64,000 nucleotides of DNA from Pseudobdellovibrionaceae bacterium (GTDB taxonomy: Bacteria > Bdellovibrionota > Bdellovibrionia > Bdellovibrionales > Bdellovibrionaceae), in assembly GCA_016785955.1 (NCBI GenBank), contig JAEUWH010000026.1:62001-126000 (forward strand), read 5' to 3'. The notes under the pieces were generated by a model. That model was not told the origin of the DNA and did no database searches. It saw only the letters and a program-made list of their open reading frames with translations. This document shows positions 1 to 8,703 of the stretch, piece by piece (the first letter of the stretch is position 1; the number at the start of each line of letters is the position of its first letter). The position numbers and the translations under genes were made by a program.

Positions 1-305
1 TGATCTACACTTGCCAGCCATTGAACTCAGAAAAAATTGCCCAAATAGCAAAAGCAGGAATTTTGAATTATGCCCAGGTAAACAACGAGGAAATGTTTGC
101 ACACTTTCATCTGCCTTCCCTGGTTTCTAAACGAAATTTGATTGATCCGAATCTTGAAGTCTTTCAGTTTCTCACCGAACGACCTCAAAAAAACTCTGTG
201 TATGAACTTTTTGGCTGGCGTGAACTTAATTGGGATCAAATCTCGAAAACCTATCGGCCAAAAGCCGTCGTGGACGCCGTCAATCTCTTCCGCGTCCAAC
301 TTTGA
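1..305 (+). CDS. C-terminal fragment of an unidentified protein (cut by left edge)
   Basis: The reading frame ending at the TGA at 303-305 is open back to the first bases of the window. This is therefore probably the 3' end of a longer gene rather than a 94-residue protein starting at the TTG at 21. The visible part is mixed hydrophilic sequence with no signal peptide, membrane segment or motif that I recognise. It converges on the helicase gene, with only 13 bases between the two stop codons and no obvious intrinsic terminator. I assign no function. Confidence 0.55.
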   Translation, partial: IYTCQPLNSEKIAQIAKAGILNYAQVNNEEMFAHFHLPSLVSKRNLIDPNLEVFQFLTERPQKNSVYELFGWRELNWDQISKTYRPKAVVDAVNLFRVQL

Positions 306-318
306 GCCGAAGATTTCC

Positions 319-2016
319 CTATGAGAATATTTTTTTGAAAAAACCGACTACTTTTTGTTTTAAGCCGCCAGCTTTCGCCGCATCGCCTTTTGGTGTCGAT
401 TTCTTTTCGTATGATTTTGGCCCTTTTGAATAGTTTGGTTTGCCATTTTTGTATTTGCCACTGTTTTGAGGCCGGTTCTGCTGTTGCGAGCCGCTTTCTT
501 TTTTGAAAGCAACCTCTCCATTTTGATGCTGAGCCGCCTTTTGACCTTGCTGACCCCCGCGGTTTTGTTCCGCTCGCGGTGGACGTGGTCCCCTCTCGCG
601 GTTGTTCTCACGATTGTCCCGGTTTGCGTCGCGAGGGCCCGCGCTCTGAGTACGTTGTTGCTCACCGCGATCTTGGCCTCGTCCCTGATTGCGATGACCA
701 CCACGCGGCTCTGGTCGTTTTTTATTTCCACCGCCGCGAAACTCGCCACGTGGTTTTCCGCCCCCATTGCCTTGATGATGGTGAGATCGGCCATCAGAAA
801 ATGAAACGAATTCTTTTATCAAGTCCGTAGATTCTAAATAATCCTGATCAATCTTACGCTTTAGAAACTCTTCGATACGGTTAAGCGAATCCAAATCACG
901 ATCACTACATAAATTCAGCGCCGTACCTTCGGCATTGGCTCGTCCCGTTCGTCCAATTCGGTGAACATAGGTCTCGCAATCCATAGGTAACTCAAAATTA
1001 ATCACTAAATCTACGCCCTGAATATCTAAACCACGAGCCGCAATATCAGTCGCAACCAGAATGTTTTTTTCATTCACGGCTTTGAATTGCTCTAAAACCC
1101 GCGTTCTCTGTGCCTGAGTCATCAAACTAGAAATTGCGATCGCCGGAAAGCTGTTCTCTGAAAGAAAATGAGCCACGCGCTCGACGTTATTTTTAAAATT
1201 AGTGAAAATAATAGCTTGTTTAGGATTTTGCTTTTTCAACAGAGACAACAAAATTTGCGGTTTTTCGCCATCACCGACATGATAAATTTTGTCTTTAACA
1301 TTATCCGCCGTTGCTTTGTCGCGAGAAATATTAATTTCCACGGGATTAGCACCAAACTGATAGGCCGTATTTAACACATCCAAATTAAGTGTTGCACTGA
1401 AAACCAAGAACTGACGTTCGCGCGGCACTCGTTGCAAAATAAACTTCATGTCGTCTTTGAAACCCATATCAAACATGCGATCGGCTTCATCAAACACAAT
1501 GGCCCGAACCAAACGCAAATCAATCAGGTGTTCTTTGTATAAATCAATCAAACGCCCCGGAGTGGCAAAAATAAATTGAACCCCATTACGAAGCGCGCTT
1601 TTTTGTTTGTCATACCCTACTCCGCCATAAACGGAAATGGCTTTCAGATTCATATCTTTTGTGAAGCCGTTGAAGTTTTCAAAAACTTGCTCCGCTAATT
1701 CGCGCGTCGGTAACAAGACCAATACGAAATTATTTGATTTCCAATCGACAAATTTTCGTTGAGTGCTGATCTCGTCAGTCATTCCCGCTTGCGATCGAAT
1801 AATTCGGTCCAAGAGAGGCAGCATAAACGCTGCCGTTTTCCCCGTCCCCGTTTGCGCCAAACCCGCTAGGTCCTGACCATTCAGAATTACTGGAACCGCT
1901 TGTTGTTGTATCGGGGTTGGTGTTTTATAACCAAGATCGGTAATATTTTTGTTTAGTTCAGGTACTAAATTCCATTCAGAAAATTCCAAATCATCTCCAT
2001 CATCAGGCCAGAACAC
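319..2016 (-). CDS. DEAD-box ATP-dependent RNA helicase, RhlE-like
   Basis: Cytoplasmic RNA helicase that unwinds RNA duplexes with ATP, probably in RNA decay or ribosome assembly. The 565-residue product has the full motif series: Q motif (GYKTPTPIQ), Walker A (AQTGTGKT), Ia (PTRELAEQ), DEAD box (VFDEADRMFD), SAT, motif V (ATDIAARGLDIQGVD) and motif VI (HRIGRTGRA). The core ends near residue 385. A long low-complexity tail of about 180 residues follows, rich in Gly, Arg, Gln, Asn and Lys. It resembles RGG-type RNA-binding tails and ends in a short hydrophobic-basic patch (FFKKIF). The start is a GTG at 2016, since no ATG is in frame before the Q motif. It lies 26 bases downstream of the alpha/beta hydrolase on the same strand and may be co-transcribed. 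RhlE, RhlB and CsdA cannot be separated by eye. Confidence 0.93.
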   Translation of the reverse strand: MFWPDDGDDLEFSEWNLVPELNKNITDLGYKTPTPIQQQAVPVILNGQDLAGLAQTGTGKTAAFMLPLLDRIIRSQAGMTDEISTQRKFVDWKSNNFVLVLLPTRELAEQVFENFNGFTKDMNLKAISVYGGVGYDKQKSALRNGVQFIFATPGRLIDLYKEHLIDLRLVRAIVFDEADRMFDMGFKDDMKFILQRVPRERQFLVFSATLNLDVLNTAYQFGANPVEINISRDKATADNVKDKIYHVGDGEKPQILLSLLKKQNPKQAIIFTNFKNNVERVAHFLSENSFPAIAISSLMTQAQRTRVLEQFKAVNEKNILVATDIAARGLDIQGVDLVINFELPMDCETYVHRIGRTGRANAEGTALNLCSDRDLDSLNRIEEFLKRKIDQDYLESTDLIKEFVSFSDGRSHHHQGNGGGKPRGEFRGGGNKKRPEPRGGHRNQGRGQDRGEQQRTQSAGPRDANRDNRENNRERGPRPPRAEQNRGGQQGQKAAQHQNGEVAFKKESGSQQQNRPQNSGKYKNGKPNYSKGPKSYEKKSTPKGDAAKAGGLKQKVVGFFKKIFS

Positions 2017-2042
2017 TACACTGTCATTAAAGACTTAAAAAC

Positions 2043-2882
2043 TCAATAGTTTATCCTATCCAAGAACCCTTCCAGCGTCTCAGTAAAAACCTCGGGTTGA
2101 TCAGAATGAATCCAGTGTCCCGCGTCAGAGATTTCAACACCAGTAATTAGTGAATTTTTTGTTAAGACGTGTTCGTAAACAGACTTTTCCAAATCTTTCG
2201 AACGCTCTCCTCGCATATAAAGGGTAGGAACGCTGATTTGTTCGATCAGGGGCCATACATTTTCACTTCGACCCAGTTTAACCGAATCAATAATGGCCTG
2301 TTTGGAAAATTTCCAATCATATAAGCCCCCTTCTTTTTCCTCGAGGTTGGCCATCAAAAAAGGAATAATCGTTTTGGGGTGCTCTTTAGTTGTAAATACA
2401 GAGGCGAATGTGTGCTCAAAAAAATTTTGAATCGCCGCCTTATCCCGAAAAGGGGTCGGGATGGCATCCAACATGTTCTGATAATAAACATAATTGTCGG
2501 GATTTCCATCAGGGCCTATATCCTCAATCACCAGACTTTTTAGACTTCCAGGGTAAAGATAGCTAAAATATAAGGCATTTCGTCCACCCATGGAATGCCC
2601 GACCAGATTAACGCTGTTCCATTGCAGCTCGTGAAGGATTTTATGCAAATCATCGGCAAAATCTTTGGGGTGGTAACCCGAATCTGGCTTCATAGACTTA
2701 CCATGACCACGTTGATCATAGACCAGGCATTGGTATTTCGACGACAAACGACGCGTAACTGAACCCCAATTATTCAAAAAACCCATGAGTCCATGCAGGA
2801 AAACAACCTTCGGTAGGTGGGCTTCTCCAGTGACTCGAATGTTAAAACGACTCAAATAGGACATATCTATATCGATTAACAT
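2043..2882 (-). CDS. Alpha/beta-hydrolase fold esterase (YbfF/ABHD11-like)
   Basis: Predicted cytoplasmic serine hydrolase of 279 residues, substrate unknown. The fold is visible as an HGLMGFLNNW oxyanion segment, a YDQRGHGKS strand-turn, the nucleophile elbow GHSMGG, an acidic residue after the YMRGERS strand, and the C-terminal catalytic histidine in DAGHWIH. The frame runs on upstream to 3080, but that stretch overlaps the start of the divergent poly(A) polymerase gene on the other strand. The homologous domain begins just after the ATG at 2882, so I place the start there (a second ATG at 2864 is possible). The 47-base gap to the divergent gene must hold both promoters. YbfF-type esterase is the nearest family by motif, but lipase, epoxide hydrolase or MenH-like activities are not excluded. 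Confidence 0.85.
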   Translation of the reverse strand: MLIDIDMSYLSRFNIRVTGEAHLPKVVFLHGLMGFLNNWGSVTRRLSSKYQCLVYDQRGHGKSMKPDSGYHPKDFADDLHKILHELQWNSVNLVGHSMGGRNALYFSYLYPGSLKSLVIEDIGPDGNPDNYVYYQNMLDAIPTPFRDKAAIQNFFEHTFASVFTTKEHPKTIIPFLMANLEEKEGGLYDWKFSKQAIIDSVKLGRSENVWPLIEQISVPTLYMRGERSKDLEKSVYEHVLTKNSLITGVEISDAGHWIHSDQPEVFTETLEGFLDRINY

Positions 2883-2929
2883 GGTTGTCAGGTATTGAAA
2901 ATCGAATTCAAATCCTTTAGTTTGAAAAG

Positions 2930-4078
2930 ATGCGTCCGGAATTACATCAAGATTGGATCGACCCCAAAGCGGCCGAAATTGTCGATCGACTACAGAAACG
3001 AAAATTTGAAGCCTACCTGGTTGGCGGGTGTGTGCGTGACCTACTGGTAAACGAACATCCCAAGGATTATGACATTGCAACCTCGGCTCGTCCCGAAGAA
3101 GTTCGTAAAATCATTCCTAATAGCTTCTTAATCGGCCGACGTTTCAAATTGATTTTAGTGCGTCGTGGGCTAGCCCAATATGAAGTGTCGACGTTTCGAC
3201 GCAGCCGAAGTGCCGAAGACGACGCAATTGAAACCGAAATTATTAACGAAGATAATTTTTTCGGCACCGCCGAAGAAGATGCTGTTCGCCGTGACTTCAC
3301 GGTCAATGCGTTGTTTTACGATCCCATTAATAAAAAAATGCTCGATTACTGTAATGGTCTTGCGGACATTGAAAACCGAACGATTCGCATTATTGGTGAT
3401 CCCATCATTCGTCTGAATGAAGATCCCATTCGCATACTGCGCGGTATTCGACTGGCGCATAAACTGAATTTTAATTTAGAAGGCCAACTACGAAGCACCA
3501 TTCAAACAGACGGCGCCTGTTTAAAAAATGCTATTCTGCCAAGAAAGCGTGAAGAGTTCTTAAAAATTCTTCGGCTGAAAGATCCAGGGCTGACGTTCTT
3601 GGAAATGTTTGATTTAAAAATTTTGCAATACTGCCTGCCCTCTTTAAATGACTTGTTTTTGAACCAAGAAGCACAAACTATCTTTCTAAGTACATTGGCC
3701 GATCTGAAAAAACTGGTTCTTAAAGACAGTGATCCTGCCAATTTATTTTTAATTTTTCTGTACTCCTATATCAAGGCCGCATTTGGTACCGACGATATTA
3801 AAAGTCAAGATCTGGAAGACAATATCTTACTAAACCGACTTATGAAGGACGAGTTAGGGGTATTTAAACAAGAAGCGATCCATTTTTTCAAAACTTTAAG
3901 TTTTATGTCGTCCTTGACCAATATCGATACGTTCAATCGCAAAGGCGAGCGACGCAAACAAGGCTTCTTATCAAATCCTTATCTAGATACCGCCAACGAA
4001 CTTTGTTTGTATGAACATCTCTATCGATATTCAGATTATTGGTTTTGGAAAAAACAAATTCAATCCGTGAATGGCTAG
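2930..4078 (+). CDS. pcnB: Poly(A) polymerase / tRNA nucleotidyltransferase family (PcnB-like)
   Basis: Class II nucleotidyltransferase of 382 residues. It most likely adds poly(A) tails that mark RNA for decay. The N-terminal catalytic domain shows GGCVRDLL, then KDYDIAT with the two metal-binding aspartates, and then the segment GRRFKLILV, which resembles the G-R-R-F-R/K-L signature of bacterial poly(A) polymerase rather than the CCA-adding enzymes. The RNA-binding region follows (RRDFTVNALFYD, then DPIRILRGIRLAHKL). At 382 residues it is shorter than E. coli PcnB (about 465) because the basic C-terminal tail is reduced. It is divergent to the hydrolase and converges on cheB with a 27-base gap. 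A CCA-adding role is the main alternative. Confidence 0.88.
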   Translation: MRPELHQDWIDPKAAEIVDRLQKRKFEAYLVGGCVRDLLVNEHPKDYDIATSARPEEVRKIIPNSFLIGRRFKLILVRRGLAQYEVSTFRRSRSAEDDAIETEIINEDNFFGTAEEDAVRRDFTVNALFYDPINKKMLDYCNGLADIENRTIRIIGDPIIRLNEDPIRILRGIRLAHKLNFNLEGQLRSTIQTDGACLKNAILPRKREEFLKILRLKDPGLTFLEMFDLKILQYCLPSLNDLFLNQEAQTIFLSTLADLKKLVLKDSDPANLFLIFLYSYIKAAFGTDDIKSQDLEDNILLNRLMKDELGVFKQEAIHFFKTLSFMSSLTNIDTFNRKGERRKQGFLSNPYLDTANELCLYEHLYRYSDYWFWKKQIQSVNG

Positions 4079-4105
4079 ACGCGCGACCAGTCCTCATTAA
4101 AAAAA

Positions 4106-5164
4106 TTAGGCCACGTTCTTTTTTTTCAATTGAGCTAAAATTTCGTACGCCATCAAATCCAGCGAAACAATTTTATCGATGGCGCCCAGTTGAACCGCCG
4201 CCGCAGGCATTCCGTACACCACGCACGTACTTTCGTTTTGGGCCAGGTTATAGCTGCCGGCTTTTTTCATTTCCATCAATCCCGTCGCGCCATCCTTGCC
4301 CATTCCGGTCAATACAACACCAATGGCATTGCCGCCTACATATTGAGCCACCGAGCGCATCAAACAATCCGCAGCAGGACGGACATTATGCAGAGGTTGG
4401 TCTTGATGAAGAACCACGGAATACCGAGCGCCGTGACGACGAATTTCCATATGAAAATTTCCCGGAGCAATCAAAACTCGCCCGGGGCACACAACATCAC
4501 CGTCTTCAGCTTCTTTTACCTCGAAGGGAAACAATGCATTCAAATGATCAGCAAATGTTTTAGTAAACCCCGGCGGCATATGCTGAACAACAACGGTGCC
4601 TGGAATGTCGGCGGGCATATTTTTAAACAACACCTTTAATGCGTCCGTTCCTCCGGTTGAAGACGCAATCGCCAAGATTTGATTCGTGGTTTTTGACAAG
4701 GCTAGATTGTTCTTTTTATCGACGGACTTAAAGGCCGCCGGAATGATGACTTTCTTAAATATTCGCGAGTGATGCACGTCCTTCACTGCTTGAATCAGAT
4801 TCCTGCCAATTGACTCCAGATTTTTCGCGACGTCCACGGCGGGCTTTTCAATAACTTCGACGGCCCCGACATCGATGGCTCTGAGATAGGTTTGCGAACC
4901 TCGAGACGCAATCGAGCTAAATACGATCGTCTTGATCGGACAATGCTTCATCACCTTTTCAAGAAAGGTGATTCCATCCATTCGCGGCATTTCCACGTCT
5001 AGCATCATCACATCGGGCTTAACGTCAAAAATGCGTTCGCGTGCTTGGTACGGATCCCCCACACTGCCGACAATTTCAATTTCTGAATCCAATGTGAATA
5101 TTTTTTCTAGGAATTTCCTGATCACCAAAGAATCATCCACGATAAGAACCTTTATCTTGTTCAT
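4106..5164 (-). CDS. cheB: CheB chemotaxis protein-glutamate methylesterase
   Basis: Cytoplasmic two-domain regulator (352 residues) that removes methyl groups from chemoreceptor glutamates, or deamidates glutamines, when phosphorylated by CheA. The N-terminal receiver has the acidic pair VDDS (residues 10-11) and the phospho-acceptor Asp56 in MLDVEMPRMDG. The C-terminal methylesterase has the nucleophile region ASSTGG, the histidine in VVQHMPPGFT and the aspartate region VLTGMGKDGA. It is the last gene of cheA-cheR-cheB. Its ATG overlaps the cheR stop as ATGA, which indicates translational coupling with its antagonist CheR. Confidence 0.97.
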   Translation of the reverse strand: MNKIKVLIVDDSLVIRKFLEKIFTLDSEIEIVGSVGDPYQARERIFDVKPDVMMLDVEMPRMDGITFLEKVMKHCPIKTIVFSSIASRGSQTYLRAIDVGAVEVIEKPAVDVAKNLESIGRNLIQAVKDVHHSRIFKKVIIPAAFKSVDKKNNLALSKTTNQILAIASSTGGTDALKVLFKNMPADIPGTVVVQHMPPGFTKTFADHLNALFPFEVKEAEDGDVVCPGRVLIAPGNFHMEIRRHGARYSVVLHQDQPLHNVRPAADCLMRSVAQYVGGNAIGVVLTGMGKDGATGLMEMKKAGSYNLAQNESTCVVYGMPAAAVQLGAIDKIVSLDLMAYEILAQLKKKNVA

Positions 5165-6012
5165 TTAGAATTCCGTTGGTAGATGGCCTTGGACATCGAG
5201 GTGATCAGTGCGTTTTTTATATTTCCCGATTCAGAGTGTCCCAATAACAAATAACCACCGGGATTCAAAGCCAAAGATAAGTTCTCGACCACTTTGCCCA
5301 CGGTTTTTTCATCAAAATAAATTAAAACATTACGGCAGAACACAAAATCAAAAGGCTTTTTAAATTCATATTTCTGATCAACCAAATTGAATTGCGAGAA
5401 TTGCACCATATCTCGAAGAAAATCCTTTACTCGATAAAAAACGTCTCCGTCCCGTATTGTTCGATCAAAATATTTGAAAATAATGTCTCGGCTCAGGCCA
5501 CCCATTTCGCTTTCTTTGTAATAGCCCAGACCACCTTTTTTTAAAACTTCAGTGTCAATATCCGAGGCCAGTATTTTCACGCGAGCATGGTGTTTCTCTG
5601 GTAAGTTTTCACACACGGTGATCGCAATTGTATAGGGCTCTTGCCCCGTGCTGGCCGCCGCACACCAGATACGTGCAGAATATAACTTTTCAAAGTGGGT
5701 CTTGATGGCTTTTCCAAACCAGGTAAAATGGGCGGCTTCTCGAAAAAATGAAGTCATGTTGGTCGTCAATGCCGAAATGAACTCTTGGGTTTCAGGAGTC
5801 CCTGCACTTTTCAAAAACTTCCAATATTCTTCGAAAGAGTTTTGATTGTAGGCTCTTAAAATTCGCGCCAGTCTATTTTTTACGAGTGCTTCATTTTTGG
5901 AATTATAGGGAAGATTCACTCCTGCCAACTTGTAAATATGACCAGCAAACTGTAGATATGTTTCTTGACTGAGATGGAAATCTTCAAAATTAATATTCTT
6001 GGCCGCACTCAC
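5161..6012 (-). CDS. cheR: CheR chemoreceptor glutamate O-methyltransferase
   Basis: SAM-dependent methyltransferase (283 residues) that methylates glutamates of chemoreceptors for sensory adaptation. It has the N-terminal helical CheR domain, the SAM-binding motif AASTGQEPYTIAI, the acidic strand ILASDIDTEVL, VQFSQFNL, and the characteristic FVFCRNVLIYFD followed by NPGGYLLLGHSES. It sits between cheA and cheB, overlapping both by 4 bases (ATGA at each junction), so all three proteins should be made from one message in linked amounts. Confidence 0.97.
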   Translation of the reverse strand: MSAAKNINFEDFHLSQETYLQFAGHIYKLAGVNLPYNSKNEALVKNRLARILRAYNQNSFEEYWKFLKSAGTPETQEFISALTTNMTSFFREAAHFTWFGKAIKTHFEKLYSARIWCAAASTGQEPYTIAITVCENLPEKHHARVKILASDIDTEVLKKGGLGYYKESEMGGLSRDIIFKYFDRTIRDGDVFYRVKDFLRDMVQFSQFNLVDQKYEFKKPFDFVFCRNVLIYFDEKTVGKVVENLSLALNPGGYLLLGHSESGNIKNALITSMSKAIYQRNSK

Positions 6013-7913
6013 GCAACAGCCTCGATCGATTCTTTCATAATGTGCCCGGGATCCAAAATTAACACCGTTTTGCCATCACCTAAAATTGCGGCGCCCGAGA
6101 CGTCTGGAATCTCTTTTCCCATCATAAGACTTTTCACAACCACCTGCGCTTGGCCCAAAACATCATCGACAGGCAACGCCGCAGTCAGATGTCCCGATTC
6201 TATAATAACTAACATGACTTCATCAGTATTTGGACTGTACACATCCGGCGCATATTGAGTGTGAGCATAATTCTTTTGCGCCAAGTCTTTTAGTAACGGG
6301 TCCAGATCCAAGACCGTATGAAGATGGTCCCTGACTTTGGCGACTTTACCTTTGTTCGGCAGTGGCGTGATCAAATCTTTTTTGACTCTAATGATTTCTT
6401 TGATTGTGTAGATAGGCAAAATATATCTTTCGCTTTTGATTTGCACCACGATTCCATCCGTAATTGCCGTGCTTAATGGGATCGTCAATTTAAAGACGGA
6501 ACCTTGACCTTCTTTAGATTCGATATTGATTTTGCCATTTACTTTTTCAATATTTGATTTAACCACATCCAGGCCCACACCTCGGCCAGACAAGTCACTG
6601 ATTTTCTCCGCCGTCGAAAAGCCAGGGGCAAAAATCAGCTTGTAAACGTCCTCGTTACTTAAAAGGTCAGGATTGGCCCCCTGGGGAACAATATTTTTCT
6701 CGATGGCCTTGGCCAAAACTTTTTCTCGACTGATGCCGCCCCCATCGTCTGAAATTTCAATAATGACATCACCACCCATTTGTTTGGCAGAGACAATGAC
6801 TTTGGCCGCTTCCGGCTTATTATTTTTTTGGCGGGTTTCTTTTGGCTCGACACCATGATCCATTGCGTTTCTCACCAAATGAACCAATGGATCACCTAAG
6901 AGTTCAAAAACAGTCCTTTCCACTTCAGTTTCTTCTCCTCGAAGTTCTAAATTGACTGGTTTATCTAGACTTAAAGAAACATCACGCACGATACGCTGAA
7001 TTTTTAGAAACAAAGATTTTAAAGGTGTCATGCGAATGCTTAACGTCCGTTCGTAAAGTTCACGCACGGCTTTATCGATTTGATCCACAATCGAAACCAA
7101 TTCGGCATTGTTTCCACTTTTGACCACTTCATTTTGCACTATTTGATTTTTCAAAACCACAAGCTCGCCGACGGCGTTCAGAACATTATCCACACGTGCG
7201 GTGTCCACTTTGATAATTTGATTTATGTTATGAGTCTTGGCACTTAACTTTACATCTTTCTGGACAACTTTTTCTGGTGTTTTTGGTTTTTGCTCCATTA
7301 ACTCGTTTAAAAGCTCGTAGTTTGTATGATCGGTCATCTCTGCAATCGATACCTCTGTCGTTGCGGCCGCTGTTGTTACTGCTGTTTCTGCCGCGGCGGC
7401 TAGTGTTGTTGCTGATGTTAGGGATGCTGTCGTGGGCGCTACGGTTTCCAAAAGTCTATTTTTTTTCTCGACCGCCGTGGGCGCCATCGCGGTCGAATTC
7501 AGATTCATCCCCTCGGTGAGCACACTTAAGATTTGAGAAATATGATTTTCTAGCGGCGACACATTCCAAACCGAGTTGTCGTTATCACGCAACATCTGTA
7601 CACGATTTTTGAATTCGTCACCCGATCGCAACAGGACCGAGATTATCTCGGAGTTAACGAACTCGGGGGCGGCTCGCAAAACGCTGAGCAAGTCTTCCAC
7701 ATGATGGGCAAAATGAGAAAAGTCTTGAAAACCCACGGCCGCCGCGCCGCCTTTGATCGAATGGGCCACTCGAAAAATTTGATTCAAGTGTTCTTTCTTG
7801 TTCTCATCATTTTCCAAACCCAGCATATGTTCTTCATAGGTTTCTAACAAAAATGAAATTTCATTTAAAAAATCGGACTGTAGTTCTTCAAAAAACGAAT
7901 GATTACTGGACAT
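6009..7913 (-). CDS. cheA: CheA chemotaxis histidine kinase, apparently without a P2 domain
   Basis: Kinase of the chemoreceptor array, phosphorylating CheB and CheY. In the 634-residue product the P1 Hpt domain carries phospho-acceptor His51 (RVAHSIKGG). Residues from about 125 to 240 are an Ala/Thr-rich low-complexity linker with no recognisable CheY-binding P2 domain. The P3 dimerisation helices follow (RVDNVLNAVGELVVLKNQ), then the P4 ATPase with N, G1 and G2 boxes (HLVRNAMDHGVEP, DDGGGI, LSGRGVGLDVV), and the CheW-like P5 domain. The start ATG at 7913 follows a GAGG ribosome site. It heads the cheA-cheR-cheB operon and diverges from cheW. The gene is certain; the missing P2 is a reading by eye. 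Confidence 0.95.
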   Translation of the reverse strand: MSSNHSFFEELQSDFLNEISFLLETYEEHMLGLENDENKKEHLNQIFRVAHSIKGGAAAVGFQDFSHFAHHVEDLLSVLRAAPEFVNSEIISVLLRSGDEFKNRVQMLRDNDNSVWNVSPLENHISQILSVLTEGMNLNSTAMAPTAVEKKNRLLETVAPTTASLTSATTLAAAAETAVTTAAATTEVSIAEMTDHTNYELLNELMEQKPKTPEKVVQKDVKLSAKTHNINQIIKVDTARVDNVLNAVGELVVLKNQIVQNEVVKSGNNAELVSIVDQIDKAVRELYERTLSIRMTPLKSLFLKIQRIVRDVSLSLDKPVNLELRGEETEVERTVFELLGDPLVHLVRNAMDHGVEPKETRQKNNKPEAAKVIVSAKQMGGDVIIEISDDGGGISREKVLAKAIEKNIVPQGANPDLLSNEDVYKLIFAPGFSTAEKISDLSGRGVGLDVVKSNIEKVNGKINIESKEGQGSVFKLTIPLSTAITDGIVVQIKSERYILPIYTIKEIIRVKKDLITPLPNKGKVAKVRDHLHTVLDLDPLLKDLAQKNYAHTQYAPDVYSPNTDEVMLVIIESGHLTAALPVDDVLGQAQVVVKSLMMGKEIPDVSGAAILGDGKTVLILDPGHIMKESIEAVA

Positions 7914-8214
7914 AAAACCTCACTCAACGGAAATCTGCTCTGCTCTACTTTGCACGGCCTTGCTTTACAATGCCGATATCGGATATTATTAAGCGCGTCC
8001 GCGTGCTGAAAAATTTTTTTAACCGTTTTCTGGACTCTATCTCTTTTTCTTTCGTTTCATGCTGATACAAACAATGTCGACTCTGTCTGTTTTTAGATGT
8101 CAGCATTCAGCATAAAAAACTCATGATTTTTTGATTTAAGTTTTTCCCGGATAAACACGACCTGACATAAATACGACCTGAAATAGAAAATAAGTGGTTC
8201 AAAAAGGAGCCGGT
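7914..8214. promoter_or_regulatory. Divergent cheA/cheW regulatory region
   Basis: Intergenic region of 301 bases that must hold the promoters of both cheA (minus) and cheW (plus). It contains a perfect 10-base palindrome (CCGATATCGG, 7973-7982). It also has a short direct repeat, ACGACCTGA, at 8157-8165 and 8173-8181, with 16-base periodicity. An AAAAAGGAG ribosome site at 8200-8208 fixes the cheW start at 8215. I looked for flagellar sigma-28 promoters and found only half matches, so I assign no promoter class. Confidence 0.45.
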
Positions 8215-8703
8215 ATGAATTTAGGTATAGCAAGGCCCGGACAATATCTAACGTTTAAATTGAAAAACGAATTCTACGGAGTGGCGATTGAAAATGTCCG
8301 CGAAATCAATCGTGTCGGTGAAATCACCCCGGTTCCAAAAACTCCTCAATTCATCAAAGGGGTGATGAACTTACGTGGCAAAATTATTCCCGTCGTGAAT
8401 TTGCGAGAACGATTCGGCCTGAATTCGGAAGCTTATACACGTGATACCTGTATTATCGTGATTGATACGCCCCAAAATCAAATCGGCCTGATCGTCGATT
8501 CTGTCAAAGAAGTCATGACCCTTGAAGATCGCCATATTGAGGCCTCACCCGCCCTGGCGGGGAATAAAACCACCAATTTTATAGTGGGCCTGGGTAAATA
8601 CGACGACAAAGTCATTATCCTTGTCGATATCGTTTCGGTATTCACGCCGGAACAAATCGGAAACTGGGACAACGCTCATCGAACTAAAACAGAAGCTGCT
8701 TAG
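8215..8703 (+). CDS. cheW: CheW chemotaxis coupling protein
   Basis: Adaptor (162 residues) that links chemoreceptors to CheA in the signalling array. It is a single CheW/SH3-like domain: FKLKNEFYGVAIENVREI, then PKTPQFIKGVMNLRGKIIPVVNLRERFGL, then IGLIVDSVKEVMTL and IVGLGKYDDKVIILVDI, all characteristic of the family. An upstream GTG at 8194 is in frame, but the strong AAAAAGGAG site 6 bases before the ATG at 8215 decides the start. The last 20 bases overlap the 3' end of the convergent transketolase gene. It diverges from cheA. Confidence 0.96.
   Translation: MNLGIARPGQYLTFKLKNEFYGVAIENVREINRVGEITPVPKTPQFIKGVMNLRGKIIPVVNLRERFGLNSEAYTRDTCIIVIDTPQNQIGLIVDSVKEVMTLEDRHIEASPALAGNKTTNFIVGLGKYDDKVIILVDIVSVFTPEQIGNWDNAHRTKTEAA

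Noticed and set aside
360-794. Long open frames in the helicase tail region (both strands)
   Set aside because: The region encodes a low-complexity Gly/Arg/Gln tail whose composition keeps other frames open. No ribosome site or family supports the alternatives.
2883-3080. Upstream extension of the alpha/beta hydrolase frame
   Set aside because: It would run through the start of the divergent poly(A) polymerase gene, and the homologous domain begins after the ATG at 2882.
7914-8214. Flagellar sigma-28 promoters for the chemotaxis genes
   Set aside because: A GCCGATAT half-site is present near 7972, but no matching -35 TAAA element lies at the right distance on either strand.
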